A DNA stretch of 64,000 bases from Lasiodiplodia sp. COLG20 (lineage: Eukaryota; Ascomycota; Dothideomycetes; Botryosphaeriales; Botryosphaeriaceae): assembly GCA_009801085.1 (NCBI GenBank), contig VNWV01000002.1:434001-498000 (forward strand), in the 5' to 3' direction. Shown in pieces: positions 44,534-54,273 of the stretch. The notes below the pieces were generated by a model that had not been told where the DNA came from, ran no database searches, and was given only the letters and a program-made list of their open reading frames with translations. A program made the translations under genes and the position numbers. How positions within the stretch are numbered: the stretch's first letter is position 1; every line of letters begins with the position of its first letter.

Positions 44534-46629
44534 ATGTCCAGCAATCCCGAGCTCCCCATCCCGCGCCCGGCGCAACCCATCACCCTCGACTCCAACCTCG
44601 CCGCCGGTGCCGGCTCAGCCTCGCTATGGGACCGGATATCCTCCTGGGCCGCGGAGCATAAGGCCGTTGTCTACACCATTGCCGGCGTGACCGTCTTGGT
44701 GACGGGTGCCGGCGCCGTCTACTACTTCTCCGGCGACGCCTCCAAGAAGCCCGAATCCGCCAAGGCCAAGAAGAACAGGAAGCAGAAGGAGAGGAAACGG
44801 GCAAAGCAAGCCGCTGACGAGGCTGCTGCGAAGGAGGCCGAGACTGCCGGTACGTGTCCATTGGCCGCATAAGCCGTGCATGTGCTAATTGCGTCAGCAG
44901 CTGTGAAGAAGGCTTCCGTCTCCGACGCCAGCGACGAGGAGTTGCCCGTTGTTGACGAGGTCATTGCCGCCGGCCTGACTGCCGATGTAAGTCGAGACAA
45001 GTCCCCGCAGGCAATTGATTCTGACATTGGTCCAGGAGCGCAAAGACTTCGCCGCGAAGCTCAAGGCCGCCGGCAACAAGGCCTACGGCTCGAAAGACTA
45101 CAACCGCGCCATTGACCTGTACACCAAGGCTATCCTCTGCAAGCAAGACCCCGTTTTCTACTCGAACCGCGCCGCCTGCTGGAATGCCATGTCGAACTGG
45201 GAGAAGGTTATCGAGGACACCACCGCTGCGATCAATCTCGACAACGAGTACGTGAAGGCCCTGAACAGGCGCGCCAATGCCTACGAGCAGGTTGGCCGCT
45301 TCAGCGAAGCTCTCCTTGACTACACTGCCAGCTGCATCATTGATGGATTCCGCAACGAGATGAGCGCCCAGAGTGTTGAGCGTCTGCTGAAGAAGGTCGC
45401 CGAGGAAAAGGGCAAGAAAATTCTGGCCGACAAGGAGAAGAAGCTTCCGAGCCCCACGTTTGTTTCGAACTACCTCCAGAGCTTCAGGCCCAAGCCGCCG
45501 CCAGCCGGTCTGGAGCCCGAGGCCGATCTCGACCAGGAGACTGGCAAGGGCCAGCTGCGCAAGGGTCTGATTGCTCTCAACCTCAAGACTGCCGACGGTT
45601 ACACAGAGGCCGCCCAGGCCTTTGACAGGGCGTTGGAGCTTGGCGATTTGGGCGAGCACGAGGCTTTCGCGTACAACATGCGTGGAACCTTCAAGTACCT
45701 CAAGGGTGACAACCAGGATGCTCTGGCAGACCTGACCAAGAGCGTTGAGCTTGACCCTTCGTTGACCCAGAGCTTTATCAAGAGGGCGAGCATGCATCTC
45801 GAGCAGGGTAAGTGACTACAAATGTATCCAAGGGGCGCGAGCTAACTGGTTCTAGGCGAGAGAGACGCTGCCGCCGCGGACTTCGAGCAAGCCATGGGCC
45901 AGAACCCTGACGATCCTGATATTTACTACCACCGTGCTCAGCTCCACTTCATCCTTGGAGAGTTCGCCGAGGCCGCCAAGGACTACCAAAAGTCTATCGA
46001 TCTCGACAAGGACTTCATTTTCTCGCACATCCAGCTCGGTGTCACTCAGTACAAGATGGGAAGCATCGCCTCTTCCATGGCCACCTTCCGTCGCTGCATG
46101 AAGAACTTCGAAAAGGTGCCTGATGTGTATAACTACTATGGTGAGCTCCTGCTCGACCAGCAGAAGTTCCAGGAGGCTATCGAGAAGTTCGACGCTGCTG
46201 TGGAGATGGAGAAGGCGACTAAGCCGCTGGGCATGAATGTCTTGCCCTTGATCAACAAGGCCCTTGCTCTGTTCCAGTGGAAGCAGGACTTCACCGAGGC
46301 CGAGGAGCTGTGCAAGAAGGCTCTCATCAGTAAGAAGCACCCAGATCACTGCCATGCGAAATTTGTGCCTGACCAAGATTGCAGTCGACCCCGAATGCGA
46401 TATTGCTGTTGCCACCATGGCCCAGCTTCTCCTCCAGCAGGGCAAGGTTCCCGAGGCGCTTACTTTCTTCGAGCGGGCGGCTGAGCTTTCGAGAACCGAG
46501 GGCGAGATTGTCAACGCGCTTTCCTACGCCGAGGCGACGAGGACGCAGCTTGAGGTCCAAGAGAAGTACCCGCAGCTCGCAAGCCGTCTCGGTGCGATGG
46601 GCGCTGGCATGTCTGCGATGGCTCGCTAA
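44534..46629 (+). CDS. Mitochondrial import receptor Tom70
   Basis: Outer-membrane receptor that takes carrier-type precursors from Hsp70/Hsp90 and passes them to the TOM pore. Five exons, 44534-44849, 44901-44986, 45036-45807, 45856-46329 and 46385-46629, give 630 residues. One N-terminal membrane anchor spans about residues 38-58 ([20 protein letters not shown]), followed by a Lys-rich stretch. TPR motifs run through the rest: [22 protein letters not shown] in part with YSNRAACW (the Hsp-clamp type), [53 protein letters not shown] and a last one ending [11 protein letters not shown]. The end of intron 1 has a tandem CAGCAG acceptor, so an extra Ala may be included. It is divergent from the ABZ2-like gene. 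Confidence 0.95.
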
Positions 46630-47264
46630 GCACGCCGTGTGGACGAATAAAATCATAGTCACACCTGTAATCTCCTTGTCCCCCTTCCAAAACTCCTTCT
46701 GAACTTTGATGCGCCTCGAAATAACACTCTTCTCTCTTGTACTTACCATCCAGCCTTTCTCTCTTCGCTCTTCGGCAGAGGATGCGATATTCCAACGGGT
46801 TCATGTGTGTGGGGTCCTTTTTCTATGGGTCTATCGGGAGTGCGGACAGTTCGGAGCAAGTTCTCCATTACCTCGAGAGAAAGCTCTTTCAGTCTTTCGA
46901 AGTGCTCCTTTAGAAGGGTCCGAGGCTTGATATCCCGTCGTTTCATCGGTGCGTGTATGTGTGCGTTAAGAGCAATGATCATGGGGCTGGGAAAAAGGAG
47001 TGGTCTGCACGCAAGATATTTGGGGATCTGGGGCTTGGATAGCCAGCGTATTCCTCTACAACTCCTAATTCAGCATAGGTAGGGAGCAAAAGGACAGTTA
47101 AGAACTACAGCATATGCAGAAGTGAAATAGTGCGGGGATCCCTTAGACTGCAGTCGTTTCAATGACAGACACGCTTCCTCTCGAGAAATTTACCAGTCGA
47201 CATCTGAAGCCTGCTTGGCGTTGTCATGAGGCAGGTTGACCGGGCACGCACTGTAATCTTGTAC
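46630..47264. other. 3' regions of convergent TOM70 and TEN1 genes
   Basis: About 0.63 kb of noncoding DNA. If the TEN1 frame is extended by a further intron, its last codons may lie here. Confidence 0.45.
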
Positions 47265-47741
47265 TCACGCACGATCGAATAAGGCATCGGCAGCCTTTCG
47301 AGCCTCTACGGCCTTTTCGTATGCGTCAAGTTGAATATCCCCAGCATTCCAGAGCAGGGTGGCTAGGACATGCACGCTATCCGCCGCAGTTTCTCTTTGC
47401 GTCATCTTACTACGCTGTTTAGCGGACGTAGTTGGCGGTGCGACGGTGCCAATGATGTTCAGCCAAGCGCCGATTTCCAAGTCGTCGCGATTCACGGACT
47501 CGAGGACATGCTTGATGTTGACGCGCGCGATGGTGGACGGATTTGCGGGGTAAGCATGCTTGAGGGTCAAAGTGGCAGTACAGACGTCGTAGCATTCAAC
47601 ACTACACTGCTTGTCAGAACATGGCACTTGCCAGGCGGTGCCGCGCGAAGCTTACCAGCCCAAGAAGCGCACCTTCTCGCCCGCGCATGTGCGCTTGAGG
47701 TCGGAAAGGAAGACCAGCCGACTAGACGGCAGAGGGTTCAT
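47265..47741 (-). CDS. Telomere-capping CST complex subunit Ten1
   Basis: Small OB-fold protein that with Stn1 and Cdc13/Ctc1 protects chromosome ends and helps fill in the C strand. Two minus-strand exons, 47741-47656 and 47601-47265, join in phase and give 140 residues. The N-terminus PLPSSRLVFLSDLKRTCAGE, then KVRFLGCVECYDVCTATLTLKHAYP in part, is the family pattern of the first OB strands; VNIKHVLES and LEIGAWLNIIGTV cover the middle strands and LLWNAGDIQLDAYEKAV the final helix. Identification rests on this order and size, since Ten1 diverges fast. The stop TGA at 47265 overlaps a good GTGAGT donor, so a further small exon downstream is possible. It is divergent from SNF7, with 483 bases between starts. 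Confidence 0.82.
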
Positions 47742-48224
47742 CTCAGCGAGGGAGAAGCGTCATGTCGTGTGGGCCGAGCAAGGTCAGGCAGCGGCGGCTT
47801 GTTCGTGGTTGAGTGGGCGGCGCGGGACCTTGGTCGGTCCGCACGTGCCCACGGCGGGCGCTGCATCATCGGGCTTCCTTGTGCTTCACCATCCCCCCAT
47901 CATCACCTCGGACGTGCACGCTCCGACCAGGCTCCCATATTTCGCCCTCCTCGACTCGACGAACGGCGCCAGGTAGCAGGTTATCCGCGCCGTGTCTTAA
48001 CCTCGCTCGTCTTACTTTCAGCCTTCCAAGCCTGATCCCCGCTCGCACGCCGCCCACCAACGTTTACCAACGTTCTTCCGCTGCGCAGAGCGCCCCGCCG
48101 CCCACGCGCAGATCGGTCCACGCCCTCGCAAGCAGACGACCGCAACAACACGCTCCCCCGCGATTTCCGCCAAGTGCGCTTCAGCTCGAGACCCCGTTCA
48201 AGAAACCCTTGATTGTCGGCAAAG
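47742..48224. promoter_or_regulatory. Divergent promoter region between TEN1 and SNF7
   Basis: 483 bases with C-rich stretches on the SNF7 side, consistent with its leader. No TATA box or extra gene seen. Confidence 0.5.
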
Positions 48225-49143
48225 ATGTCTGGCTGGGGGATGGGTTGGTTTGGCGGTGGAGCGGCGAAAAAGAAGGATGCGCCCAAGAACGCCATCCTGC
48301 AGCTGCGCGGCCAGCTGGAGATGCTGTCCAAGCGGGAGAAGCACCTGCAGCACCAGATGGATGAGCAGGACGGTCTTGCGCGAAAGTACGTCAGCTCCAA
48401 CAAGACCGGTAAGCTGCCCTCTCATGATGTTGGGACCTGGACGTCGCTGCCTGCTTGCAGCTTTCGAACGTGATGCTGACGTCTATGTTCCGCAATTCTA
48501 GCTGCCAAGTCCGCGCTGAGGCGTAAGAAGCAGTTTGAGCACTCGCTCGAGCAGACCCAGAGCCAGATAATGACGCTGGAGCGCGAGATTTACTCGATCG
48601 AGACGGCCAATATCAACAAGGAGACTCTCGACGCCATGAGGAACGCCGGTGCCGCTATGAAGCAGATTCACGGCAGCCTTACCATCGACAAGGTGGACCA
48701 GACCATGTATGTCGCGTCGTGCCAAGCGGCCGTCGCCCGTGACTTCAAATGGCTCGTGATTGTTCCGGGCGCACCAACGCTAACATTGTCATTCCAACAG
48801 GGAGGAGCTACGGGAGCAACACGCCATTGGCGAAGAAATCTCCGAAGCCATTGCAGCGCCCTTGGGCCAGACGCTCGACGAGGACGAGCTGGACGACGAG
48901 CTCGCCGAGCTGCAGCAGGAGGAGTTGGACAACAAGATGCTGGAGACGGGCCAGGTCCCTGTTTCGGACACGGTTTCGAGATTACCGACGGGTCCCCAAG
49001 GAGCGCGTAAGTGGCTTGATTTCATTTCTGGTTTGGCGCCTTTGTTGGCTGACACTTGACTCGCAGTCCCCGGCAAGAAGCAGGCCGAAGAGGAGGACGA
49101 GGAAGAGGAGCTACGGAAGCTTCAAGCCGAGATGGCCATGTAA
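48225..49143 (+). CDS. ESCRT-III subunit Snf7 (Vps32)
   Basis: Main filament protein of ESCRT-III, which cuts membranes at multivesicular bodies and, in fungi, also serves pH sensing through PalA/Rim20. Four exons, 48225-48408, 48502-48706, 48801-49006 and 49067-49143, all in phase, give 223 residues, the normal size. The N-terminal MSGWGMGWFGGG is a short amphipathic membrane anchor. Helix 1 has AILQLRGQLEMLSKREKHLQ and helix 2 ALRRKKQFEHSLEQTQSQI, ending with ANINKETLDAMRNAGAAMKQ. The acidic C-terminal half (DEDELDDELAELQQEELD) leads to a MIM2-like LPTGPQGALPGKK for Vps4 and a final helix EELRKLQAEMAM that binds Bro1/Alix-type proteins. The first ATG follows a long C-rich leader. Confidence 0.95.
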
Positions 49144-50248
49144 TAGTGGGTTATCTCAAGCGCAGAGTCATGGGCTCGCTCTGTGTGGCTCCTACAGAAG
49201 CAGCATTAAGCCCTTCCCTATTACCCCCCGCTTGGCCTGTTCAACCCAACTGGCTATTCTTTGCATCGCGTTTACACTGCTCGGTCACCGGAGTTCGGGT
49301 ACATGCGTTTTTTTCTCCTTTGAAATCTTTTCATCCTCGCTGTTTTTCACAGCGTGGAAGTCATACACACTCTTCGATGCAAATCAATGGGATGTAACAA
49401 TGGCGGTGTATGTGTGGTGTGTGGTGTGTGCTTATTTCGTTATGTGTGAGTCGTGGGCTTTGGAGGGTTATAGATGACATGTTTTTCCCGAATACCAACT
49501 ATCCATATCTTGAAGGCACTTTCAGGTCTATTTTCAGAAGTTTGTCTTCTCTCTCTCCTTGCTGAATTTCCATCGATACGTCAAGATCAGTGCAGGTTTT
49601 CCTATCTCATTCACAATATTAGTCATGGATTGGAAAGAACATGGCATTGGAACGGATTGCGGCAATCTACAGAGCTTTTACAACCGTCCGGTCAATTAAT
49701 AGCCAGCCCTATCCGCGCTGAAGTGTCTTTGTTTTGGATCTGCTTGCAATATTAGAGGTCAATTTGACCACGAGGAGTCTGGCTCTTTCCCAAGTCCATC
49801 CAGGTGCAAGAATACGGCATCATTGCATGCTATTTGCTGTCACACATCTTCCCGACAGAATGTCACAAGAGATTTTTCAGAAGTATGAGACCAGGAGTAG
49901 TGCATTCTTCTTGTGTAATGCTGAAGTGTCGGCGATGACAACACTGTTGATCTCGCATAATGTTACTAAAAGTCGATGCTGTTTCGCATCGCGAAAGTGG
50001 TCATTCTGTCACTGAGAATATCATGAGAGGTTGAACGGCCAGTGGTTGTTCCAAGTACTCTGTTTGATACGTATTTCGGACCGGGTTCACAGTGGAGGTT
50101 GTTGAGTGCTGAAGGTGAACCTAGCTGCTTCTCTTGCCGATATTGAACCGTCACAAGCGTTGGGAGCACAACGTGTATGGGTGACTTCCTAAATGGCGTC
50201 AGTAAGGGTCCAACTGGGATCGTGACTGTCATGAGGTGGGTGTTGAGG
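49144..50248. other. Gene-poor DNA downstream of SNF7
   Basis: 3' region of SNF7 and AT-rich spacer. No gene is supported. Confidence 0.5.
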
Positions 50249-50443
50249 ACAGCAGGAGCAGGCATTGTACCTCCCCCGCCGAATCGGCTTGTTGGCACAT
50301 GTCACGCACGGAGCTTCCACGAGACGTTCATAAGGCATGTGAATGTGTACAACGGAAGTGGCCTTGGTGGGTGGTTGCTTAGCACCATATTCACATGCCC
50401 TCTGTGCGCTTCACATGAGAGGTACAATGCCTGCTCCTGCTGT
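50249..50443. repeat. Foldback element with nested inverted repeats
   Basis: Outer arms 50249-50273 and 50419-50443 are a perfect 25-base inverted repeat (ACAGCAGGAGCAGGCATTGT at the left end, its reverse complement at the right). Inside, GGCATGTGAAT at 50334-50344 pairs with ATTCACATGCC at 50389-50399. The whole is 195 bases with no coding capacity, in the size range of a MITE, but no clear target-site duplication is seen. Confidence 0.85.
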
Positions 50444-50460
50444 ATCTAGAGGCCATGGAG

Positions 50461-50482
50461 AGCCACATGCCGCCATGTGGCT
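50461..50482. repeat. Perfect 9-bp hairpin
   Basis: AGCCACATG and CATGTGGCT separated by a 4-base loop, 18 bases after the foldback element and about 210 bases before the U2 TATA box. Confidence 0.8.
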
Positions 50483-50694
50483 TCCCTTCTCAACACCATG
50501 ACCCCTGAGATCGCCCAACAAGGACAGCACATACCGACGGCCTGACGACCCTGCGTCAAAGGGTCTTTCACATGCGTGAAAATTCTGCTGGCCACCCACC
50601 CAAACAGTCACGGTGGTCCAGAAGCTCCTACCTCGTTCTGTCGTCACCCCGGTAGCGGAGCTCGTGCCTCTGTCCGGACCCCCCTCCACCCACC

Positions 50695-50702
50695 TATATA
50701 AA
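50695..50702 (+). promoter_or_regulatory. TATA box of the U2 snRNA gene
   Basis: TATATAAA in C-rich surroundings, about 48 bases before the first recognisable U2 bases, followed by a C/T-rich start region (CTCTTTTCCTCTCCAG). Confidence 0.7.
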
Positions 50703-50742
50703 CCCTCCTATGGTACGACCCAACCGCCTCTTTTCCTCTCCA

Positions 50743-50925
50743 GCTCTCTTTGCCTTTTGGCTTAGATCAAGTGTAGTATCTGTTCTTTTTAGTTTAATCT
50801 CTAGAACGTCCCTACGGGGGCATATCTATTGATTAAACTAGTTTTTGGGACCCGGTTGGTGGCCTCTGAGCTCCGCTTACCGTCATCAGCCACAGTGTCG
50901 CCTGTATTTCACTGCCTCGGGCTGA
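50743..50925 (+). ncRNA. U2 spliceosomal snRNA
   Basis: U2 pairs with the intron branch site in the spliceosome. The 5' part CTCTCTTTGCCTTTTGGCTTAGATCAAGTGTAGTATCTGTTC (50744-50784 in part) is the near-invariant U2 start: stem I GCC-TTTT-GGC, then AGATCAAG, then the branch-site reader GTAGTA at 50773-50778. The conserved stem IIc arms are present and pair perfectly: AGTTTAATC at 50791-50799 with GATTAAACT at 50831-50839. Stem IIb is GTCCC-TACG-GGGGC (50808-50821), a UACG tetraloop. An Sm-like site GTTTTTGG follows at 50841-50848. The 3' arm shows GTGGC/GCCAC and CCCG/CGGG pairings (50851-50921). The 5' end is good to a few bases and the 3' end to about 10. Confidence 0.93.
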
Positions 50926-53409
50926 CGCGAAGAACGGCTTTTGTTCTTCGCGGCTTTTTCGTTGAGCGCACTCACCTTGGCGTGGGGCCTTGAGGAAGAA
51001 GAGAAAGGACGTCAGGGTCACTGCTCCATGTGCCTTCTTTGCACTTTGATGGCGAGAACGCCGTCACTCACTGGGCATGGGCTGATGAGCGGCGGAAGAG
51101 TCACTGAAAGGCCGTCGTTTGCCTCATGCCACTGCTACGCAAGGCTGCAGGAGCTAAGGCCAGGAAACAAACATTTATTCGCAGGTTTGGAAGGTGCAGT
51201 ACACAGCAAGCCATGGCTCTCACACGTTCACTGCCTCTTGTCACCAGCTGTGCATGGTACACTATGTTGATCAAATCGAAGCATGATCCCTTATGCACCT
51301 AAGCGACGCATGATGCGCCGACGTCAAGTGTTGCAGTCGACGGCGTCGCACGGGATCAGAGGGATTCCGGCATCTGCACAGATGACATGGCGGAAAGGAG
51401 CTGGGGTCCGTTTGAGACCTGTCTATTTTGTCAGTGTTGCACATAGATGGTTTCAAACGAAGCAGCAGCAAGCGCTGCCGGGCATCGAAACAGGTGTACC
51501 AGTAGTATGGCGCGTCGCAAGATCTGCAGTTCCTAAACGGCAACCGTATAGCGTACCCGAGATGTTGTGCTTGACGCAGGTTCGAGTCTCTCAGCCGAAG
51601 GCTAGCGCGAAGAATATTAGAACATGGGGTGACTATGCCAACTTTCTTTACGAGGAACAATAGTGGAAGACGAGGATGCATGATTATTGATTCCATACGA
51701 CTAGCTGCGATACCCCTCTGTGGTTCTGCGATGGGACGGAAATAAGGACGGGGTTGCTTGAGACATAGGCAATGCTACAAGGGAATAGAGTTGACCTGGT
51801 TTTTCAGATGCCATGTGAGCCGGTCCTCTGAACCAATCACCTCGCAAAGAGCGGGATCGCGTTCCTCAGCCCATATTGCTGACGGCGGGTGAGTTAATTT
51901 GCAGTGGCTTTTAACTCTTGGAGCCTGATAATGAAAAAGTGGACGGGAAAAAGAAGAAGCTGGTTCCAGATGAAAGATGGGGGGCGCGAGGAGGCTATCT
52001 CGGGCGATTAGGCGCTCGCGAGAAAATTGGGGCTAATTTGCGGTGAATCTATGTTAAGTAACCGAGCTGCATTGAGTGATTTTACGCGCAATTAACCGCC
52101 CAGTGTTTGGCGCTAGCCCGAGAAAGCAGCAGTAGCGGCAAGCCACCACCGACGACTCCTCCTCAACCTCCACCGCGCCATGCAACCACCAACCGGCCTT
52201 TTCCCCATTTTCTCCGCGGTCCGCAGCCGAGTGAACACCCTCCGAGAAGGCGAGCAGAGCGCCCTTCACGTGAGGTCCACCGGCCAGTGACCTCGTGCCG
52301 AATGCCGTGCACACTTCCTGTCATTGAGGCCGCTACACAGCCTAAGCGCTCAGCGGCTCCCGGGTCGCACAACAGCACGGCTTCTCCACTTCCCCAAGCA
52401 CGGCCATTCTCGTCGCAGAGGTCGCTTCCGCTCTCGTCTTGGTCTTGCTAGCCGCCTCGACATTGAACAATGTAGCATTCGACCAGGGTCCCCAGAAACA
52501 ATCTGGCCCAAGCGTGCTGCAGCCACCATGATCCCTGCCCCAGCAGTTCACCGGAAGCGCCGCCGTCTTCGAGAATACCAATGCTTGCTTCTCTGGCCTA
52601 CGGCTGGCCTCCTAGGGCCCGCTCGCCCCGTGCCGCTGGTTGTCGTGGCCTTCTTCTATGGGGAGGCCGTGTATGTATGTTGGTGGCACAGCGACCCTGC
52701 CATCAGCCGATACTTGTCAAAGCTAACGGCTCCCGCCACTGCCACTCCACATGATAGATGGCTTGATTCCCCAATAGGTCTAGCTCTGATTGCTGCCGCT
52801 AGCGGGAGGGAAGAACGGGCTGCGGGATGGGTCCTGGATGCAGCCCAGATGCATGGCCGTGGTGCCCGGCTGGACATGGTTCCCGCTGCACAAAAGCAAA
52901 ACGGGCCTTGCGGCGTCCTGCTGCCATCCCTCTCAGCCGCTTTATAAAATCATCCGACGCTGACTGTTTTCTTGCTGCACTGCTGACCCAGTTCAAACAC
53001 ACCAAGTTTCCCTCGGTGCACCCACACTTCTTCTCCTCTTATACACAGCTCTCTCCCCCATTGGAGGAGCAGAGGCTGGGCTGGTTTCCGGTTCCACAAA
53101 TTTCCGTCTTTGCTGCTTTCCCTTTTCGTTTGCCGCCCGTATTACTCGAATCTCGTCTCACGTATCGGCCCTTGTCCCTCGTGCAACCTCAATCTGGGGA
53201 CGGCGCTTAAATTTTTTCTTTTGAGCATTGAAGAAAAGAGCACTGCCGTGCGTCTCCCTTTCACGACTTTCGGACTACAACTCGCCCATCGCACTTCTTC
53301 CAAAAGCTCTCGTTGCGTGGGCGATAGAGAAACTCCAACCGGGAGCAACCCTCGGCCTCCGACCGATATCAACGACAGCAACTTGGAAGCCAAAGGACAG
53401 ACCACCATC
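50926..53409. other. Long intergenic region between U2 and the DUF3455 gene
   Basis: 2.5 kb with no supported protein gene. Frames at 51283-51663 and 52324-52947 lack domains, signal peptides or splice structure. From about 52950 the DNA becomes T/C-rich, fitting the leader of the next gene. Confidence 0.5.
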
Positions 53410-54273
53410 ATGTCGCCTTCAAAACCCGTCACCTCCATCCTCCTCGCCCTCCTCGTGGCGGCAGCCCAACTCACCGCCGGCAGCCCCATTTCCTCGCCAA
53501 CTCAACTTGACAAGCAAACCCGCTCCTCTCACAACACCCATGACCGTCGCGGAGGCGCGCCCGATCTCTCTTGCCTCACCCTCCCCACCATCCCCGGCGC
53601 CGCAACGCCTCTGCCCACGCCGCCATCCGGCTACAAGCTCAAGCACATAGCCTTGGGCGTGGGGACGCAAAACTACACGTGCGGCAGCTCCTCAGACGCC
53701 GTCGCCGTGCCCTCGTCGGCCGGCGCGCTCGCCTCGCTCTGGGACATCGGGCCCTTCCTCTCGTCGCCGCTGGGTCGCCTCTTCGAGAACGCGCTGCCGC
53801 CGCTCGCGCTGGCCATGTACGGCGCCCTGGGCTCGGTCGAGGACGAGGGCGAGTCGTGGTGGGACGCCGTCACCGCCCAGATGCCCTGGAACCCCTCGAC
53901 CACCACCACCGGCGCCGACACCAACACGCTCCCCTCGACCGCCTTCGGCGAGCACTTCTTCTCCTTCGCCGGCACCCCGACCTGGGACCTGCTCCCGCCG
54001 CTCACCATGTACCCGGACGAGGCCGCCAGCATCGTCTTCCAGGGCAAGAAGGCGGCCAGCCTCGCCGCGCCCGCCGACGCCTGCCCCGGGCTCGACGGCG
54101 AGGGCGCCGTGCCGTGGCTGTACCTGACCAAGGCCTCGACCACCGATGACGGCATCGCCGCCGTCTACCGCGTCGTCACGGCCGGCGGCATGCAGCCCGA
54201 CACGTGCGAGGGCATCGAGGGGCGGGAGATCGAGGTCAAGTACGCCGCTGAGTATTGGTTTTACGGCCCGTGA
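53410..54273 (+). CDS. Secreted DUF3455 family protein
   Basis: A 287-residue single-exon protein with a signal peptide (MSPSKPVTSILLALLVAAAQ) and a short Arg-Arg site (HDRRGGAPD) after it that could be cut by a Kex2-type protease. The mature part starts with two Cys-containing segments, then GVGTQNYTCGSS, the block that marks this fungal and bacterial family of unknown function, then a middle with GEHFFSFAGTPTWDL, and ends YRVVTAGGMQPDTCEG and VKYAAEYWFYGP. Related fungal genes are often annotated only as hypothetical or DUF3455. The codon use is strongly C-ending. The ATG at 53410 is chosen since it gives the signal peptide; an open frame reaches further up but codes no plausible extension. 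Confidence 0.85.
   Translation: MSPSKPVTSILLALLVAAAQLTAGSPISSPTQLDKQTRSSHNTHDRRGGAPDLSCLTLPTIPGAATPLPTPPSGYKLKHIALGVGTQNYTCGSSSDAVAVPSSAGALASLWDIGPFLSSPLGRLFENALPPLALAMYGALGSVEDEGESWWDAVTAQMPWNPSTTTTGADTNTLPSTAFGEHFFSFAGTPTWDLLPPLTMYPDEAASIVFQGKKAASLAAPADACPGLDGEGAVPWLYLTKASTTDDGIAAVYRVVTAGGMQPDTCEGIEGREIEVKYAAEYWFYGP

Noticed and set aside
51070..51135. Possible C/D snoRNA (CTGATGAG, CTGA and GGCATG/CATGCC ends)
   Set aside because: No D box near the 3' stem and the C box lacks the required purine.
51560..51620. Possible tRNA (GGTTCGAGTCT resembles a B box)
   Set aside because: The T-stem does not pair beyond two positions, and no matching acceptor stem or A box is found upstream.
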